DNA of 64,000 nucleotides from Gammaproteobacteria bacterium (lineage in GTDB: Bacteria > Pseudomonadota > Gammaproteobacteria > Steroidobacterales > GCA-2729495), in assembly GCA_014337915.1 (NCBI GenBank), contig QUBU01000004.1, positions 62,001 to 126,000 of the forward strand. Reading direction: 5' to 3'. Shown here piece after piece: positions 34,721 to 45,980 of the stretch; positions within the stretch are counted from its first letter, which is position 1; each line of letters begins with the position of its first letter. The notes below the pieces were generated by a model that searched no databases, had not been told where the DNA came from, and was given only the letters and a program-made list of their open reading frames with translations. Both the position numbers and the translations under genes were made by a program.

Positions 34721-36511
34721 TCAGGACTTCGCCTCGGCAGCGCGGATGCGGATGCCGGTTTCCTTCAGCTGCTGGGCCGAGACCTCGCCGGGGGCATCGG
34801 TCATCAGGCAGCTCGCGGTCTGGGTCTTGGGGAAGGCGATGACGTCGCGGATACTCTGCGCACCGGCCATCAGCATCACCAGCCGATCGAGGCCGAAGGC
34901 GATGCCGCCATGGGGCGGGCAGCCGTAGCGCATGGCCCGCAGCAGGAAGCCGAACTTGCCCTCGGCCTCCTCGGCCGGCATGCCGAGCACGCGGAACACC
35001 GCCGCCTGCATGGCCTCGGTGTGGATGCGGATGGAGCCGCCGCCGATCTCGGTGCCGTTGAGCACCATGTCGTAGGCACGCGAGAGCGCCTTGCCCGGCG
35101 CCGCTTCCAGCTCCTCGGGCGAGGCGACCTTCGGCGCCGTGAAGGGATGGTGCAGGGCCGCCCAGCGCTTCTCCTGCGGATCCCACTCGAAGCCGGGGAA
35201 GTCCACCACCCACAGCGGGCGCCAGCCCTCCGCGACCAGGCCGCGGTCATGGCCGAGCTTGACGCGCAGCGCGGCCAGCGAGTCGTTCACCACCTTGCGC
35301 TTGTCGGCACCGAAGAAGATCAGGTCGCCGGCCGCGGGCCTGAGCCGCTCCAGCAGGCCAGCGAGCGTCGCGTCGGGCATGAACTTGAGGATCGGTGCCT
35401 GCAGGCCCTCACGGCCCTTCGCCGGGTCGTTCACCTTGATGTAGGCGAGGCCCTTCGCGCCGTAGCGGGCGACGTAGGCGGTGTAGTCGTCGATTTCCTT
35501 GCGCGACAGCGCCCCGCCGCCGGGTAGCTTGAGCGCCGCGACGCGGGCGTCGGGGTCGGCCGCAGCCTCGGCGAAAACCTTGAACTCGATGCCCTGCATC
35601 AGGTCGCCGACTTCCACCAGCTCCAGCGGGATGCGCAGGTCCGGGCGGTCGATGCCGTAGCGCTCCACGGCCTCGGCCCAGGTCATCCGCGGCAGCGGGT
35701 CCGGCAGCTCCACGCCCAGGATGGTCCGGAACAGGTCGCGGACCAGCGCCTCCATGACCTTCATGATCTCGTCCTCGGTCATGAAGGAGGTCTCGATGTC
35801 GAGCTGCGTGAACTCCGGCTGGCGGTCGGCACGCAGGTCCTCGTCACGGAAGCAGCGCGCGATCTGGTAGTAACGGTCGAAGCCCGACATCATCAGCAGC
35901 TGCTTGAACAGCTGCGGTGACTGCGGCAGCGCGAAGAACTTGCCGGGATGCGTGCGGCTCGGAACGATGTAGTCGCGCGCGCCCTCCGGCGTGGTGCGCG
36001 TCAGCATTGGCGTCTCGATGTCGATGAAGCCCGCGGCATCGAGGAAGTTGCGCATCGCCTGGGTGACGCGGTGGCGCAGGCGCAGGCGCGCCGTCATCTC
36101 CTCGCGGCGCAGGTCGAGGAAGCGGTACCGCAGGCGCAGGTCCTCGCTGGCGGCCTCGTCGTGGTGGAACGGCGGGGTCTCGGCGGCGTTGAGCACGGTC
36201 ATGGCGCTGGCCACCAGCTCCACCTCGCCGCTCGGCAGCTTCGGGTTGACCGTGCCCTCGGGGCGCCGGCGCACCGTGCCGGTGACCGTCAGCACGTACT
36301 CGCTGCGCACCCGCTCGGCCTCGGCGAACACCGCGGTGGCGTCCGGGTTGGCAACCACCTGCAGCAGGCCCTCGCGGTCACGCAGGTCGATGAAGATGAC
36401 GCCGCCATGGTCGCGCCGGCGGTGGACCCAGCCCGCCACGGTGACGGTCTGCCCGACCTGCGCGGCCTTGACCTCGCCGCAGTAATGGGTGCGCATGCCT
36501 CGGATGGTCAC
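34721..36511 (-). CDS. aspS: aspartyl-tRNA synthetase (probably non-discriminating)
   Basis: Charges tRNA-Asp, and probably tRNA-Asn, with aspartate. The 596 residues contain the N-terminal OB-fold ([16 protein letters not shown]), class II motif 2 ([20 protein letters not shown]) and the bacterial GAD insertion. The histidine in RRRDHGGV and the glycine in RPEGTVNP are the two markers used to separate non-discriminating AspRS from the discriminating E. coli type, so this enzyme may misacylate tRNA-Asn for repair by GatCAB. The GTG at 36511 has AAGGGA 6 nt upstream and is preferred over ATG 36496. It sits between DUF502 and the lipase gene. Confidence 0.94.
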   Translation of the reverse strand: MTIRGMRTHYCGEVKAAQVGQTVTVAGWVHRRRDHGGVIFIDLRDREGLLQVVANPDATAVFAEAERVRSEYVLTVTGTVRRRPEGTVNPKLPSGEVELVASAMTVLNAAETPPFHHDEAASEDLRLRYRFLDLRREEMTARLRLRHRVTQAMRNFLDAAGFIDIETPMLTRTTPEGARDYIVPSRTHPGKFFALPQSPQLFKQLLMMSGFDRYYQIARCFRDEDLRADRQPEFTQLDIETSFMTEDEIMKVMEALVRDLFRTILGVELPDPLPRMTWAEAVERYGIDRPDLRIPLELVEVGDLMQGIEFKVFAEAAADPDARVAALKLPGGGALSRKEIDDYTAYVARYGAKGLAYIKVNDPAKGREGLQAPILKFMPDATLAGLLERLRPAAGDLIFFGADKRKVVNDSLAALRVKLGHDRGLVAEGWRPLWVVDFPGFEWDPQEKRWAALHHPFTAPKVASPEELEAAPGKALSRAYDMVLNGTEIGGGSIRIHTEAMQAAVFRVLGMPAEEAEGKFGFLLRAMRYGCPPHGGIAFGLDRLVMLMAGAQSIRDVIAFPKTQTASCLMTDAPGEVSAQQLKETGIRIRAAEAKS

Positions 36512-36553
36512 TGTCAGTCCCTTGTCAGGAAGCCGCCGGGAAGGCGGCGGATG

Positions 36554-37198
36554 TTAAGGAGCGGGTCTGGAGCGCGCAAGCGCAGCTATTTTCTCGGCTT
36601 CCCAGGTCGGCACCACGACCCCCAGGGAAACCACCATCTTCACGGCGGCCTCCACGTCCATGTCGAGGAACACCACGTCCTGGCGTGGCACCAGCAGGAT
36701 GAAGCCCGAGGTCGGGTTGGGCGTGGTCGGCACGAACACGCAGACCACCGGTTCGCTGGTGCGGGCCTGCACTTCCGCCAGTTCCGTCGCGGTCAGGAAG
36801 CCGATGGAGTAGATGCCCTTGCGCGGGTATTCGATCAGCACCACCTGCTTGAAGGACTGGCCGCTGTCGCCGAGGATCACCTCGGTGAAGCTCTTGGCCC
36901 CGCCGTAGATGGAGCGCACCAGCGGGATGCGTTGCAGGACGGCGTCCCAGCCGCGCAGCAGCCGGCGGCCGACCAGGTTTGCGGCCAGCATGCCGGTGAG
37001 ATACACCACCAGGCCGGTCAGCACGATGCCGAGGCCCGGGATGCGGAAGCCGATGAGGTACTCGGGGCGGAGATGCTCCGGCAGCAGCACCAGCGTCTCG
37101 TCCATCAGGTCGACGACGAGCTTGAGGATCAGGAAGGTGACGCCAGCCGGGATCCAGACGAGGAGCCCCGCCACCAGGTAACGCTGTGCGGGTTTCAT
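36554..37198 (-). CDS. DUF502 membrane protein
   Basis: A 214-residue protein of the DUF502 family. Two membrane helices near the N-terminus (LVAGLLVWIPAGVTFLILKL and LGIVLTGLVVYLTGMLAANL) are followed by a soluble domain with VRSIYGGAKSFTEVILGD and VCVFVPTTPNPTSGF, the family's most conserved blocks. Members are commonly found next to aspS and the FmdB zinc-ribbon genes in proteobacteria, as here. The biochemical role is not known. Start ATG at 37198; aspS follows after 42 nt. Confidence 0.9.
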   Translation of the reverse strand: MKPAQRYLVAGLLVWIPAGVTFLILKLVVDLMDETLVLLPEHLRPEYLIGFRIPGLGIVLTGLVVYLTGMLAANLVGRRLLRGWDAVLQRIPLVRSIYGGAKSFTEVILGDSGQSFKQVVLIEYPRKGIYSIGFLTATELAEVQARTSEPVVCVFVPTTPNPTSGFILLVPRQDVVFLDMDVEAAVKMVVSLGVVVPTWEAEKIAALARSRPAP

Positions 37199-37266
37199 GT
37201 GGTGCCAGGCAACCGGGGATCAGGGCCGCTATGGTCGCGCATGGGCTGGCAGCCGGCAACCCGGGT

Positions 37267-37668
37267 TCAGTCCGCTGCGGCCGCCCTGCCCCCGCTGCCC
37301 CGCTTCTTCCTGGCAGGCCCGGCCTTGGCCGGCTTGTCAGCCGCGGCGGCTTTGTCGGCCTTCTCGGCCTTCTCGGGCTTCCCGGTCGTCTCCGCCTTGC
37401 TGGGGCCCGCGTCCTTGTCGGCCGCGGCGCCATCGGCTGCCGGCCTGGCCTCCGTGGCGTCGGCCAGCCGCTTCTTGCGGTCCTTGTCGGTCTTGAAGTC
37501 GGTCTCGTACCAGCCCGTGCCCTTGAGGCGGAACTGCGGCGCCGAGACCAGCCGCTTCAGGCGCAACGCGCCGCATTCCGGGCACTTGCGCAGCGGACTG
37601 TCGCTGACCTTCTGGAGCGCATCGAATTCGTGCCCGCACTTCTGGCAGGCGTACTCGTAGATCGGCAC
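37267..37668 (-). CDS. FmdB-family zinc-ribbon protein, Lys/Ala-rich tail
   Basis: A 133-residue protein. The first 60 residues are the FmdB zinc ribbon, with metal-binding CQKCGHEF and KCPECGALR pairs. The second half is a low-complexity tail rich in lysine, alanine and aspartate (KTDKDRKKRLADA and later KAEKADKAAAAD), which is longer than usual. The family is conserved near aspS and DUF502, with an unknown role. It is the second of two tandem FmdB genes, 36 nt after the first, and its tail is of quite different composition. Confidence 0.88.
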   Translation of the reverse strand: MPIYEYACQKCGHEFDALQKVSDSPLRKCPECGALRLKRLVSAPQFRLKGTGWYETDFKTDKDRKKRLADATEARPAADGAAADKDAGPSKAETTGKPEKAEKADKAAAADKPAKAGPARKKRGSGGRAAAAD

Positions 37669-37704
37669 CGGTCACTCCTCAAACAATGATGGCGGCCCGC
37701 CGGC

Positions 37705-37968
37705 TCAGTGCTTGTGGCCGCAGCCCGGGCCGTGGCTGTGGGTATGCCCGCCGTGGGAATGGGAGTGGCCGTGGTCGTGGGAGTGGGCGGCCGGCTTCTT
37801 CGCGCCCTCCTTGTGCTTGCCCTTGACCTGGAAGGCCGGCGTGGAGACCAGCTTCTCCAGCGCGGCCTTGCCGCACTCGGGGCACTCGGTCAGCGCCGCC
37901 TCACCGAGCTTCTGCAGGGCGTCGAAGGCGTGGCCGCAGTGTTTGCAGCGGTAGTCGAAAATCGGCAT
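37705..37968 (-). CDS. FmdB-family zinc-ribbon protein with histidine-rich tail
   Basis: An 87-residue FmdB protein. The zinc ribbon has CKHCGHAF and ECPECGKAA. The tail after residue 60 is almost only histidine, serine, glycine and aspartate, with repeated HSHDHGHSHSHGGH-type stretches and one terminal cysteine (GPGCGHKH). This composition is like metal-storage or metal-chaperone tails that bind nickel, cobalt or zinc. Whether it does so here is inference. It starts 3 nt after the clpB stop and is followed by the second FmdB gene. Confidence 0.88.
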   Translation of the reverse strand: MPIFDYRCKHCGHAFDALQKLGEAALTECPECGKAALEKLVSTPAFQVKGKHKEGAKKPAAHSHDHGHSHSHGGHTHSHGPGCGHKH

Positions 37969-37971
37969 GTC

Positions 37972-40608
<2,637 letters not shown>

Positions 40609-40641
40609 GGGGCGGGCTCCGGGCAACGCATTGTGCCCAGA

Positions 40642-40670
40642 ACATGGGGCCCCGGGGGCGGATTTTCAAC
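40642..40670 (-). promoter_or_regulatory. RpoH (sigma-32) heat-shock promoter of clpB
   Basis: On the minus strand TTGAAA is followed after 14 nt by CCCCATGTT, against the RpoH consensus CTTGAAA, a spacer of 11-15 and CCCCATNT. The -10-like box ends about 34 nt before the clpB ATG, so the promoter lies in the right place. Every core position except the first C of the -35 box fits. Confidence 0.8.
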
Positions 40671-40687
40671 GCCTGCCGCAGGATCAC

Positions 40688-40838
40688 GGTGCCGGTGTTA
40701 CGGTTTCGGTTGCGGAACCCGGGACAGTGTCCAGAATCGGGGACAGTTACCGATTTCCAGGCCGCAGTGGCCTGGTTACGGACTCACCGGAAAATCGGTA
40801 ACTGTCCCCGACCCGGACACCCCATCTACTCCGGCACC
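40688..40838. repeat. hairpin element B (RAYT/MITE-like)
   Basis: A 151-bp element opens with GGTGCCGGTGTTACGG at 40688 and closes with CCGGCACC at 40838. Inside, TCGGGGACAGTTACCGATTT and its exact reverse complement form a stem of about 20 bp around a loop containing a second small stem. The interior resembles element C (shared CAGG.CGCAGTG and ACGG.CTC.CC). It is a diverged copy: the outer arms match imperfectly. It separates the clpB promoter from the GFA gene, and its right end supplies the last codons and stop of that gene. Confidence 0.75.
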
Positions 40839-41254
40839 GCCTGGCCGGAACCGCCCAGTTCCGCCGGGAAGTCCCGCAGCTTCGGCAGCCCGTCCCGGAT
40901 CCGCAGCACGGCCTCGGCATAGTTGACGTGAACGGCGGGCGCGAACGCTACGCCGGGAATCGTCGCGGCGAATACGTCCGTCAGGCCCAATGCCGGGTGC
41001 TCGGTGAGCAGGTGGCCACCACAGCGTGTGCAGTACTGGCGATCGCTGTTGCCGGACTTGTTGAAGCGACCGATTAAGTCGCTGCCGCGGGTGATCCTGA
41101 CGTTTGCCGGCTTCCAGAGCGTGAACGCGTTGACCGGCCCGGCGGACCAGGAACGGCAGGACTCACAATGGCAGTAGCCCATCGCTTCCGGCGCACCGGT
41201 GACCTCGATCGACACGGCGCCGCAGAAGCAGCTGCCGCTGTGTACTTCGGACAT
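40826..41254 (-). CDS. GFA-family (glutathione-dependent formaldehyde-activating-like) protein
   Basis: A 142-residue zinc protein of the GFA/CENP-V family. Eight candidate ligands are visible: SCFCGAVSIEV, GYCHCESCRSWS and QYCTRCGGHL, matching the two-zinc arrangement of the family. The founding member catalyses glutathione and formaldehyde condensation in Paracoccus, but most members have unproven roles. ATG at 41254 has AGGAG upstream; the longer frame to 41608 is a shadow. Its last codons and stop lie inside element B, so the C-terminus was probably altered by that insertion. Confidence 0.85.
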   Translation of the reverse strand: MSEVHSGSCFCGAVSIEVTGAPEAMGYCHCESCRSWSAGPVNAFTLWKPANVRITRGSDLIGRFNKSGNSDRQYCTRCGGHLLTEHPALGLTDVFAATIPGVAFAPAVHVNYAEAVLRIRDGLPKLRDFPAELGGSGQAVPE

Positions 41255-41342
41255 CTCGTTCTCCTGGTGTTGAGCGCAGAGCTGGACTCCCGGGCGATGG
41301 ACGGCACCCGCCCCTCCGGTGCCGGCCACCGCCCGGGGCTGG

Positions 41343-41567
41343 TCATGCCGCCCTGCCGGCGGCGAGCGCGTGGACGTCGGATGCCGCGAGGGCCTTGCCG
41401 CCGATCGCCCAGTCCCCGCCCTCAAACTCCTTGATGCGGACCCAGGTGACCGGGCGCATGCTCTCGCCCTCGACCTCGAGCATCGCCTTCGTGACCCTGT
41501 CGATGAGCTCGCGCTTCTGCTTCGCGGTGAATACGTCCTTGATGACATCGATGGTGACCAGTGGCAT
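41343..41567 (-). CDS. 4-oxalocrotonate tautomerase family protein
   Basis: A 74-residue tautomerase-superfamily protein. The catalytic proline is residue 2 ([11 protein letters not shown]), exposed after the initiator methionine is removed. A further conserved core ([19 protein letters not shown]) follows, with an aromatic in DWAIGGK where Phe50 or Trp lies in known enzymes. Such enzymes convert 2-hydroxymuconate-type enols to keto acids, or do related tautomerisations. It precedes the GFA gene by 88 nt on the same strand and is divergent from the regulator at 41722. Confidence 0.85.
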   Translation of the reverse strand: MPLVTIDVIKDVFTAKQKRELIDRVTKAMLEVEGESMRPVTWVRIKEFEGGDWAIGGKALAASDVHALAAGRAA

Positions 41568-41721
41568 GTGGGTTCTCCTTTGGCTGTGGTTGCCGGCGCC
41601 GGAACCATTCCGTCGCCGGTGATGCCAGCGTCGTGGTTTGCGGCCGCGGCTGCTTGGACATCGCCTGGAGAAATCCTGGAGACTTCCGGGAGACTAATGG
41701 GACTTTGCCGGTGCGCAGGCT

Positions 41722-43293
41722 ATGCTGCTCCCCATGATCTACCGCTTCGGCGACTTCGAGCTGGATATCGCCAGGGCGGAACTGCGCGCCGCCGGCGAGC
41801 TCCGGCCGCTGGAACCGCAGGTCTTTTCCCTGCTCGCACTGCTGGTCGAGAATCGCGAGCGGCTGCTGTCGCGCGACGAGATCATCGAGAAGGTCTGGGA
41901 CGGGCGCATCGTCTCCGATGCAGCGGTCGCCAGCCGCATCAAGTCGGCGCGTCAGGCGCTGGGTGATGACGGCCAGGCACAGCGCTTCATCAGGACGGTC
42001 CAGAAGAAGGGTTTCCGCTTCGTCGCCGAGGCCAGCGTCGTGCGCAGCAGCGCGACGCTGGCGACGGGACCGGCCAATGCCGGTGACCTGCCAGCGACGG
42101 AGAGCACCAGGCCGTCGATCGCGGTGCTGCCGTTCCGCCTCGCCGGAAGCCCGGACGCGCATGCAGCCATCGGCGATGCGCTGGCCGATGAGCTGATCAT
42201 CGACCTGGCGCGCCTGCGCTGGCTGTTCGTCACGGCCCGCGGCTCCACCTTCCGCCTGCGCGAACCAGATGCCGACATTGGCGCCATCGGCCGGCTGCTC
42301 GGCGTGCGCTACTGCCTGCAGGGATCGGTCGAGGTCACTGGCGCCAGGCTCGGCGTTTCAGCCAGCCTCGTCGATACCCGCAATGACGGCATCATCTGGG
42401 CTGAGCGCTTTTCCCGGGCGATCGACGATGTCAACCAGCTGCTCGCCGATGTGGGCGCCCAGATCCTCGCTGCGCTGGAAGTGCAGATTCCGCTGCACGA
42501 GGCCGCGTTGGCAAGAACCGCCGCGATCGAAAACCTCGATGCCTGGTCGGCCTATCATCTCGGCCTGCAGCATATGTACCGCTTCAACCGCGAGGATAAC
42601 GCGGCGGCGAGCGCGCTGTTCAGGCAGGCGGTAACGCTGGATCCGCGCTTCGCGCGTGCCCATGCGGGGCTGTCGTTCGTGCATTTCCAGACCGCGTTCA
42701 TGCGGCACACGAACGACGTCGCAGGCGAGATCCGGCTCGCGCGCCGCTGCGCCGAGCGTGGCCTGGGTCTCGACCCGCTGGATCCCTTCATCAATTTCAC
42801 CATGGGGCGCAGCTTCTGGCTCGATGGCGACCTCGCGAGCGCACTCGTCTGGCTCGAGCGCGCGACGTCGATCAGCCCCAACTATGCCCAGGGCATCTAT
42901 GCCCGCGCCTGGACCGAAACGCTGGCCGGACAGGGCATCGAGGGTCGCCGCCACGTGGATCTGGCGATGCGCCTCAGCCCGCTCGATCCGCTCTACTACG
43001 CAATGCTCGGAACCCGCGCCTTCACCCACATGCTGCTGGGCGAGGATGCCGAGGCCGCCGCCTGGGCCGAGCGTGCCGCGCGATCACCAGGTGCGCATGT
43101 GCTGATCGCCATGATCGCCGCCGCGGCACACAGTCTCGCCGGCGACCAGGCCCGCGCCGCCGCCTGGGCAGCCAATGTGCGCGAACGCAACCCGGCATTG
43201 ACCAGGCAGGACTTCTTCCGCGCATTCCCGATACGGGTCGACGCGGCGCGGGAGCGCATCGCAGAATCGCTGCTGCGCCTGGGCCTACTCTGA
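41722..43293 (+). CDS. winged-helix regulator with TolB-like and TPR regions, no membrane anchor
   Basis: A 523-residue protein. Residues 1-105 are an OmpR/CadC-type winged helix (YRFGDFELDIARAELR, LLSRDEIIEKVWDGRIVSD, FIRTVQKKGFRFVAE). From about residue 130 a TolB-like segment starts (SIAVLPFRLAG, GDALADELIIDLARL), and the last half is TPR-like helices (LFRQAVTLDPRFARAHAGL). CadC and ToxR have a membrane helix after the DNA-binding domain; none is seen here, so this is probably a cytoplasmic regulator. ATG 41722 or ATG 41734, which better fits the family start, are possible. It is divergent from the tautomerase gene. Confidence 0.85.
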   Translation: MLLPMIYRFGDFELDIARAELRAAGELRPLEPQVFSLLALLVENRERLLSRDEIIEKVWDGRIVSDAAVASRIKSARQALGDDGQAQRFIRTVQKKGFRFVAEASVVRSSATLATGPANAGDLPATESTRPSIAVLPFRLAGSPDAHAAIGDALADELIIDLARLRWLFVTARGSTFRLREPDADIGAIGRLLGVRYCLQGSVEVTGARLGVSASLVDTRNDGIIWAERFSRAIDDVNQLLADVGAQILAALEVQIPLHEAALARTAAIENLDAWSAYHLGLQHMYRFNREDNAAASALFRQAVTLDPRFARAHAGLSFVHFQTAFMRHTNDVAGEIRLARRCAERGLGLDPLDPFINFTMGRSFWLDGDLASALVWLERATSISPNYAQGIYARAWTETLAGQGIEGRRHVDLAMRLSPLDPLYYAMLGTRAFTHMLLGEDAEAAAWAERAARSPGAHVLIAMIAAAAHSLAGDQARAAAWAANVRERNPALTRQDFFRAFPIRVDAARERIAESLLRLGLL

Positions 43294-43302
43294 CCTTAAC
43301 AA

Positions 43303-43437
43303 GGTGCCGGTGTTACGGTTACGGTTACGGAATTGGGGACAGTTACCGATTGCCAGGTCGCAGTGCCTTGGTCACGGGCTCGCCAGGAAATCGGTAACTG
43401 TCCCCAATTCCGTAACCGTAACCGTAACACCGGCACC
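43303..43437. repeat. hairpin element C (RAYT/MITE-like)
   Basis: A 135-bp element with the longest perfect inverted repeat in the window: about 49 bp at 43303-43351 (GGTGCCGGTGTTACGGTTAC, then GGTTACGGAATTGGGGACAG and TTACCGATT) matched by its exact reverse complement ending at 43437. The loop of about 36 bp contains a short GCCAGG/CTGGC-type stem. It lies 10 nt after the regulator stop and 9 nt before the YkgJ-like gene stop, so it separates two convergent genes. The identity of the arms suggests recent arrival or active conservation. Confidence 0.85.
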
Positions 43438-43445
43438 ATCATCCA

Positions 43446-44081
43446 TCATTCACGGCTGGCGCGGAGGATGGATTGTGCCTTCTCGGTATCGGTGAGGGAG
43501 GCTGTCGCGGGATCGAGGAAGACAGCGTGGGCCTTGAGCGCCAGGACGGCGATGCCGGTCGGGGCGGTGGGTGCGCAAAGGCCGGGGAATGCCTGCCAGC
43601 GGTCGCGGATGAAGGCGGCAGCGGCACGTACAGCGTCATGCCGGCGCCGCGCGTCGTCATCACGGTAGCTGAAGCGCCAGGCGTGGACGCGCTGGTTGAT
43701 GACGCGCCTTTCCGGTCCGCCGGCCTCGATGCCGGCCGCGGCGAAGATCCGGCAGTCATAGTCGCGGCAGGTCTGCGGCCGGTCGGCATAGATCGTGCAG
43801 CGCCCGGCCTCGAGCATCGGACATTCACCCGTGGGCCCGTAGCCAATCATCAACTGGCCCGCCGGCTGGTCCGGCGCACTGGCAAGCGCCGTGGCCGGAA
43901 CCCGCGCGCGCGCCGCGTGGTCCTCGGGGCGCAGCGGGATGTAGTAGGACGACACGCAGCAACCCACGCAGTCGCCGCAGGGAACCTCGATCCCCGCATC
44001 CCCGCGCAACGAGGCGATGATCGCCTGCAGCCAGGCCGCGAACTCGCCGGCGTCGATCGTCGCTTCCGTATCGTGCTGCAT
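43446..44081 (-). CDS. YkgJ-family cysteine cluster protein
   Basis: A 211-residue protein of the YkgJ-type zinc or iron cluster family. CGDCVGCCVSSYY near residue 33, and GECPMLEAGRCTIYADRPQT with RDYDC, give about eight cysteines in the family's pattern of two clusters. The role of the family is not established. Start taken at the ATG at 44081; the frame is open upstream only into the pgeF gene, 43 nt away. Element C lies directly at its 3' end. Confidence 0.85.
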   Translation of the reverse strand: MQHDTEATIDAGEFAAWLQAIIASLRGDAGIEVPCGDCVGCCVSSYYIPLRPEDHAARARVPATALASAPDQPAGQLMIGYGPTGECPMLEAGRCTIYADRPQTCRDYDCRIFAAAGIEAGGPERRVINQRVHAWRFSYRDDDARRRHDAVRAAAAFIRDRWQAFPGLCAPTAPTGIAVLALKAHAVFLDPATASLTDTEKAQSILRASRE

Positions 44082-44124
44082 CAGCAAGACCCGCGATCCA
44101 CCGGCGCGACCGCCATGGCGAACC

Positions 44125-44865
44125 TCAGGGCCCGAGCCAGACCAGGCTGGCCTGCCGGCCGCAGTTCCCGTCGCGGCGGTGGGAGAAGAAGCGTTGCGGA
44201 TCCGCGTGGGTGCAGAGGTTGCCGCCATGGACCTGGCGGACACCCGCCGCCGCAAGCCGCAGGCGGGCGAGCCCCGGCAGGTCGAGCTGCCAGCGGCCGC
44301 GCGCGTTGGCGGTGAAGCCAGCAGCCGCCTGCGGGTCGTTGGCGAGGAACGCGGAGCGGACGTCATCACCCACCTCGTAGGCAGCCGCGCCGATGGCCGG
44401 GCCGATCCAGGCCAGCAGGTCGCCGGCCCGCACGCCGCTCGCCACCAGCGCCGCCACCGTGGCCTCGAGCACGCCGCCTGCCAGCCCGCGCCAGCCGGCA
44501 TGGGCCGCCGCGACCCGGCTGCCGGCGACATCGCAGAACAGCACCGGCAGGCAATCGGCGGTCAGTACCACACAAGCCGTGCCGGCTGCCGCAGCGATCA
44601 TGGCATCGGCCTCTGGATCGGATGCAGCGGTGGCCGCATCGGCCACCGCGGTGCCATGCACCTGGCGCAGCCAGCGCGGCCTGCTCGCCAGGCCCAGCGC
44701 GGCGGCCAGGCGGCGGCGGTTCTCGGCGACGGCATCGGGATCATCGCCGACGTGGTCGCCGAGATTGAGGCTGCGATAGACACCGCTGCTGACACCCCCA
44801 CCGCGCGTGGTCGCCACCGCGTGCACGCGAGGCGGAGCCGGCCAGTCGGGTGCGACCAGGTCCAT
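44125..44865 (-). CDS. pgeF: PgeF/YfiH multicopper (laccase-domain) peptidoglycan editing factor
   Basis: A 246-residue protein of the YfiH family, which in E. coli (PgeF) prevents misincorporation of serine into peptidoglycan; others act as purine phosphorylases. The conserved blocks are LRQVHGTAV, CVVLTADCLPVLF, VAAAHAGWRGLAGG and QVHGGNLCTH, with the metal-binding histidines and cysteine. Starts at ATG 44865, 5 nt after the rluD stop, so it is translationally linked to it. The same rluD-pgeF order occurs in E. coli and most gammaproteobacteria. Confidence 0.92.
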   Translation of the reverse strand: MDLVAPDWPAPPRVHAVATTRGGGVSSGVYRSLNLGDHVGDDPDAVAENRRRLAAALGLASRPRWLRQVHGTAVADAATAASDPEADAMIAAAAGTACVVLTADCLPVLFCDVAGSRVAAAHAGWRGLAGGVLEATVAALVASGVRAGDLLAWIGPAIGAAAYEVGDDVRSAFLANDPQAAAGFTANARGRWQLDLPGLARLRLAAAGVRQVHGGNLCTHADPQRFFSHRRDGNCGRQASLVWLGP

Positions 44866-44870
44866 CCCGG

Positions 44871-45860
44871 TCACAGCGCCTTCGGCCAGGGCAGCGCCTC
44901 CAGGCGCTGCGCGGTCGCCGCGGAACCCGCGAGCGCAGCCAGCGCGGCGCGCATGTCCTGCGGCAGCGGCGCGCCGAACTCCAGCCACTCGCCGCTGGCC
45001 GGATGGCGGAAGCGGATGGCCGAGGCGTGCAGGGCCTGGCGGCGGAAGCCCTGCAGGGCCGCGATGAGCGCCGCGTCCGCGCCAGCCGGCAGACGTGGCC
45101 GGCCGCCGTAGGTGGGGTCGCCGAGGATCGGGAAGCCGATGTGTGCCATGTGCACCCGGATCTGGTGGGTGCGCCCGGTCTCCAGCCGGACGGCGATGAA
45201 GCTGTGCGCGGCAAAGCGGCCCAGCACGCGGTAGTGGGTCACCGCCGGGCGCCCGCTGCCGACGACGGCCATGCGCGTGCGCTGCGTTGGATGCCGGCCG
45301 ATGGGCGCTTCCACCGTGCCGCCCGCGGTCATCACGCCGTTGACGATGGCACGGTACTCGCGCGTGATCTCGCGCTCCTGCAGGGCGCGCGTCAGGTGGG
45401 TGTGGGCGGCGAGGGTCTTCGCCACCAGCACCAGCCCGCTGGTGTCCTTGTCGAGGCGATGCAGCAGGCCGCTGCGCGGCAGGGCCGCCAGCGCCGGCGC
45501 ATGGCGGCGCAGGCCGTTCTCCAGCGTCGCGTCGGGATTGCCGGCACCCGGGTGCACCACCAGGCCCGCGGGCTTGAGCACCACCAGCACCGCATCGTCC
45601 TCATGCACCACCTCGAAGGGGACGTCCTGTGCCACCACGGCCGCCCGGGCCGCCACGGTCGCCTGCAACTCGACCTGCTGCCCGGCCGCAACCAGCGTGC
45701 GCGGCTGCGCCACAGCACCGTCGAGCAGGACACAGCCGCCGAGGATCCACTCCTTGATGCGCGAGCGCGAATAGTCGGGGAGCAGTTCCGCCAGGGCCTG
45801 GTCCAGGCGGCGGCCGGCCTGCTCCTCCGGGATGCTGATGCTGTGGCTGATGGCGGTCAT
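44871..45860 (-). CDS. rluD: 23S rRNA pseudouridine synthase RluD
   Basis: Makes pseudouridine 1911, 1915 and 1917 in helix 69 of 23S rRNA. The 329 residues comprise an S4 RNA-binding domain (ALAELLPDYSRSRIKEWILG) and the RluA-type catalytic core, with the catalytic aspartate in LLHRLDKDTSGLVLVAK and ETGRTHQIRVHMAHIGFPIL. Start taken as ATG 45860; the open frame further upstream overlaps bamD and is a shadow. Divergent from bamD and followed at 5 nt by pgeF, as in relatives. Confidence 0.93.
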   Translation of the reverse strand: MTAISHSISIPEEQAGRRLDQALAELLPDYSRSRIKEWILGGCVLLDGAVAQPRTLVAAGQQVELQATVAARAAVVAQDVPFEVVHEDDAVLVVLKPAGLVVHPGAGNPDATLENGLRRHAPALAALPRSGLLHRLDKDTSGLVLVAKTLAAHTHLTRALQEREITREYRAIVNGVMTAGGTVEAPIGRHPTQRTRMAVVGSGRPAVTHYRVLGRFAAHSFIAVRLETGRTHQIRVHMAHIGFPILGDPTYGGRPRLPAGADAALIAALQGFRRQALHASAIRFRHPASGEWLEFGAPLPQDMRAALAALAGSAATAQRLEALPWPKAL

Positions 45861-45980
45861 GGAGTGCGGATTGTAAGCGGCCGGGCGACCGCCAGCCCCT
45901 GGCCCTGGGCTATACTGCGCAGCCTCGAAGCTTCGCCGTCCTTCGCACAGGTACCCGCGACCTTGTTCCTGCCCGCCGTC

